Shown here piece by piece: positions 62,604 through 64,000 of a stretch of 64,000 nt of DNA. Position numbers and translations under genes: made by a program. The notes under the pieces were generated by a model, which was not told the DNA's origin, searched no databases, and saw only the letters and a program-made list of their open reading frames with translations. How positions within the stretch are numbered: position 1 is the first letter of the stretch; the number at the start of each line of letters is the position of its first letter. Origin of the DNA: Pseudomaricurvus alkylphenolicus (GTDB lineage Bacteria; Pseudomonadota; Gammaproteobacteria; Pseudomonadales; Cellvibrionaceae); the NCBI RefSeq assembly GCF_011683955.1, contig NZ_JAAQPI010000015.1, positions 1-64,000 on the forward strand, given 5' to 3'.

Positions 62604-62765
62604 GGCTGGGTGTTCGTTGGAGGGGCATTTCAAGCGAACGCCGAAGGAGTCAATGAGACAAGCGTTTTTTGCTTGGCTCATTGGGGACTGAGGGAAGCCT
62701 GGAGGGCCGGTAGCGTGCCCCTCCAACGGACACCCAGCCGCCCGTTGTGGCACAAAATTACCAGC
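62604..62765 (+). repeat. Structured intergenic element, copy 3
   Basis: A 24-bp inverted repeat (62604-62627 with 62716-62739) has one T/G difference that would be a U-G wobble. The internal hairpin at 62651-62683 is CAATGAG, A, CAAGC, loop GTTTTTT, GCTTG, G, CTCATTG. A short GGGAAGCC...GGCC hairpin follows. After the outer stem comes TTGTGGCAC, a variant of the TTGAGGCACC in copies 1 and 2. It lies between the DUF934 gene and the VOC gene. Confidence 0.75.
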
Positions 62766-62884
62766 CCCTTTTCTTCCTCGCCGCAGAGACCAACGCCGAT
62801 CAAAGTGCCCAACTCTGGTGAAAAAACAGGCTCCCGAAAGACCTCGAAGACTCGACAGTAAAGCTTGTGAGTGCTTGCTCCGAC

Positions 62885-63247
62885 TCAGTCAGAAAAACAC
62901 AGCTTGTTTTGATCCAGATCTCTCACATACGCAGAAAAACGAGGCCCGCGTTGATTGGGTTGACCCTCGCAAGTACCACCCAATTCAATCGCCTTTTGGT
63001 GAAGCCTTTCTACTTCTTCGGATGACCCAACGCAAAAACCCACCATTGTACCGTTGCCATGAGTTGCGGGCCTCTCATCAAAGGGTATCGCTACTGCAAA
63101 TGCAAAGTCCTCTTCTTTAGTCTGCCAGTAGGTCATTCTTTCGCCAGAAAAAACCTGATTGAGTTCCGTTTGCTCAAAAAGTGAATCATAAAATTCCGTC
63201 GACGCTTCCTTATTGTTTGTGCCAATAACGAAGTAGTTCATTTTCAT
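62885..63247 (-). CDS. Small VOC family protein
   Basis: A 120-residue cytosolic single-module VOC protein. MNYFVIGTNNKEASTEFYDSLF opens with Asn instead of the usual metal His, and a C-terminal RDLDQNKLCFSD replaces the usual Glu-bearing strand (NxxE). It is probably a non-enzymatic or differently acting member, for example bleomycin-resistance or antibiotic-binding type. The function is unknown. It is unrelated in sequence to the two tandem VOC proteins at 9.5-11.6 kb. The 290 bp downstream of its start hold nothing recognisable. Confidence 0.8.
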   Translation of the reverse strand: MKMNYFVIGTNNKEASTEFYDSLFEQTELNQVFSGERMTYWQTKEEDFAFAVAIPFDERPATHGNGTMVGFCVGSSEEVERLHQKAIELGGTCEGQPNQRGPRFSAYVRDLDQNKLCFSD

Positions 63248-63537
63248 AGTTTAATATCCCCTGTTGTTATCGGTTTATTGGACTGGATTCCGTCCAGGCT
63301 ACAAATTTCAGCCGTACATTCCGAATCAGCTCGTAGGACAGATTTTGCCTCAGGCAACTGTCAATGGGTGTCAGTAGGCTTCCGAGTTTTTCCACTCCAA
63401 CACCTGTGATGCTTTCATTATTCATTCGTTCTAATCACATCAACCCGATAGCTCAGGCACTATTGTCGAGCGGCAAATCCACTATTCCCAACTATACTGT
63501 CTAAAACGGCCGATATTCCGGCACGTCTGGGCTAAGA

Positions 63538-64000
63538 ATGGACTTGACCATGAAACAACCAACCACCAGCGTTCATCAACCGACGTTTATCGCTGGCAGC
63601 GATCTCCCCATCCCCACCCTTAAGATCCTGGACTCAGAGGGCAAACTTTACCCGGGCGCCAAGGCGCCCGATCTGGACCAGGCGCTGGCCCTTAAGATCT
63701 ACCGCGCCATGCTGTTTACGCGCATTCTGGACGAGCGTATGGTCTCCGCCCAACGTCAGGGGCGGTTGAGCTTTTACCTGACCTGTGCCGGCGAGGAGGC
63801 CGCCGTGGTGGGCACAGCCGCTGCGTTTAACAACAGCGATATGATCATGGGGCAGTATCGCGAGCAGGCCTCACTGCGGTTTCGCGGTTTCACCGCCAGG
63901 CAGTTTATGAGCCAATTGTTGAGCAACGAGAAGGACCTGGGCAAGGGGCGGCAGATGCCTGTGCACTACGGCAGCAACGAGCTTAACTTTATGACCATCA
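63538..64000 (+). CDS. Branched-chain 2-oxoacid dehydrogenase E1 subunit alpha (partial)
   Basis: A partial gene, cut by the window end at 154 codons. The residues TRILDERMVSAQRQGRLSFYLTCAGEEAAVVGTAAAF and SNEKDLGKGRQMPVHYGS match BkdA-type thiamine-diphosphate E1 alpha subunits, which oxidatively decarboxylate the 2-oxo acids of Val, Leu and Ile. Two in-frame ATGs are possible at 63538 and 63550, neither with a strong ribosome site. The rest of the bkd operon (E1 beta, E2) should follow outside the window. Confidence 0.9.
   Translation, partial: MDLTMKQPTTSVHQPTFIAGSDLPIPTLKILDSEGKLYPGAKAPDLDQALALKIYRAMLFTRILDERMVSAQRQGRLSFYLTCAGEEAAVVGTAAAFNNSDMIMGQYREQASLRFRGFTARQFMSQLLSNEKDLGKGRQMPVHYGSNELNFMTI

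Noticed and set aside
1-64000. CRISPR arrays, prophage or insertion sequences
   Set aside because: No regularly spaced repeats with unique spacers, no cas, phage or transposase genes were seen.

Overview
The window looks like a chromosomal segment of a free-living, probably marine, aerobic gammaproteobacterium; a Cellvibrionales-type lineage is my inference, because there is no rRNA to anchor it. The pointers are three TonB-dependent receptors, PQQ-type periplasmic dehydrogenases, a wax-ester synthase, a cytosolic NAD-linked formate dehydrogenase, several c-di-GMP enzymes, beta-oxidation type enzymes and REP-like palindromes of the kind seen in pseudomonads and relatives. No phage, transposase, CRISPR array or rRNA operon is visible.

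Layout. 1-500: tRNA-Leu(CAA) and a second, 3'-truncated copy of its 5' half and flank. 667-4695: a DUF3179 protein, then a leftward group with a ketosteroid isomerase, a TetR regulator, an exported alpha/beta hydrolase and an SDR oxidoreductase. 5168-14059: a rightward block of TonB receptor, c-type cytochrome/PQQ-propeller dehydrogenase, two extracytoplasmic VOC proteins and a membrane PQQ dehydrogenase. Together these two groups look like an envelope-based pathway for taking up and oxidising a hydroxylated, perhaps steroid- or terpenoid-like, substrate. 14070-15952: a BenE-type transporter divergent from an XRE-cupin regulator, with two palindromic operators between them. 16081-18360: a second TonB receptor. 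18392-25630: fdsGBA-fdhD-fdsD and a divergent ModE-like regulator. 25800-30232: a membrane coiled-coil protein with a CheY partner, a wax-ester synthase and an HxlR regulator. 30246-38666: DUF1223, DUF523/DUF1722 and photolyase, then a TetR-controlled RND efflux pump. 38731-45763: HD-GYP and GGDEF-EAL proteins, aromatic aminotransferase, Lrp regulator, shikimate kinase and a cold-shock gene with a long leader. 45824-51396: crotonase, thiolase, CoA-transferase, quinone oxidoreductase and pdxH. 51500-53097: mobA and a diguanylate cyclase. 53222-58453: a leftward operon of TonB receptor, APH-type kinase and exported amidohydrolase. 58979-64000: a secreted HExxH protein, a sulfite reductase pair, a small VOC protein and the start of a branched-chain 2-oxoacid dehydrogenase E1-alpha gene.

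The most notable non-coding feature is a three-copy family of intergenic elements (about 48277-48470, 58770-58930 and 62604-62765). Each is closed by a 22-24 bp inverted repeat and contains an internal hairpin of fixed geometry: a 7 bp stem, one A/G mismatch, a 5 bp stem and a 7-nt T-rich loop. The stem sequences differ between copies but stay paired, and every outer-stem mismatch is a G-U wobble, which suggests selection on RNA structure. I do not recognise the family. The best protein-coding candidate for an undescribed system is the TonB receptor/PQQ/VOC block at 1.6-14 kb.
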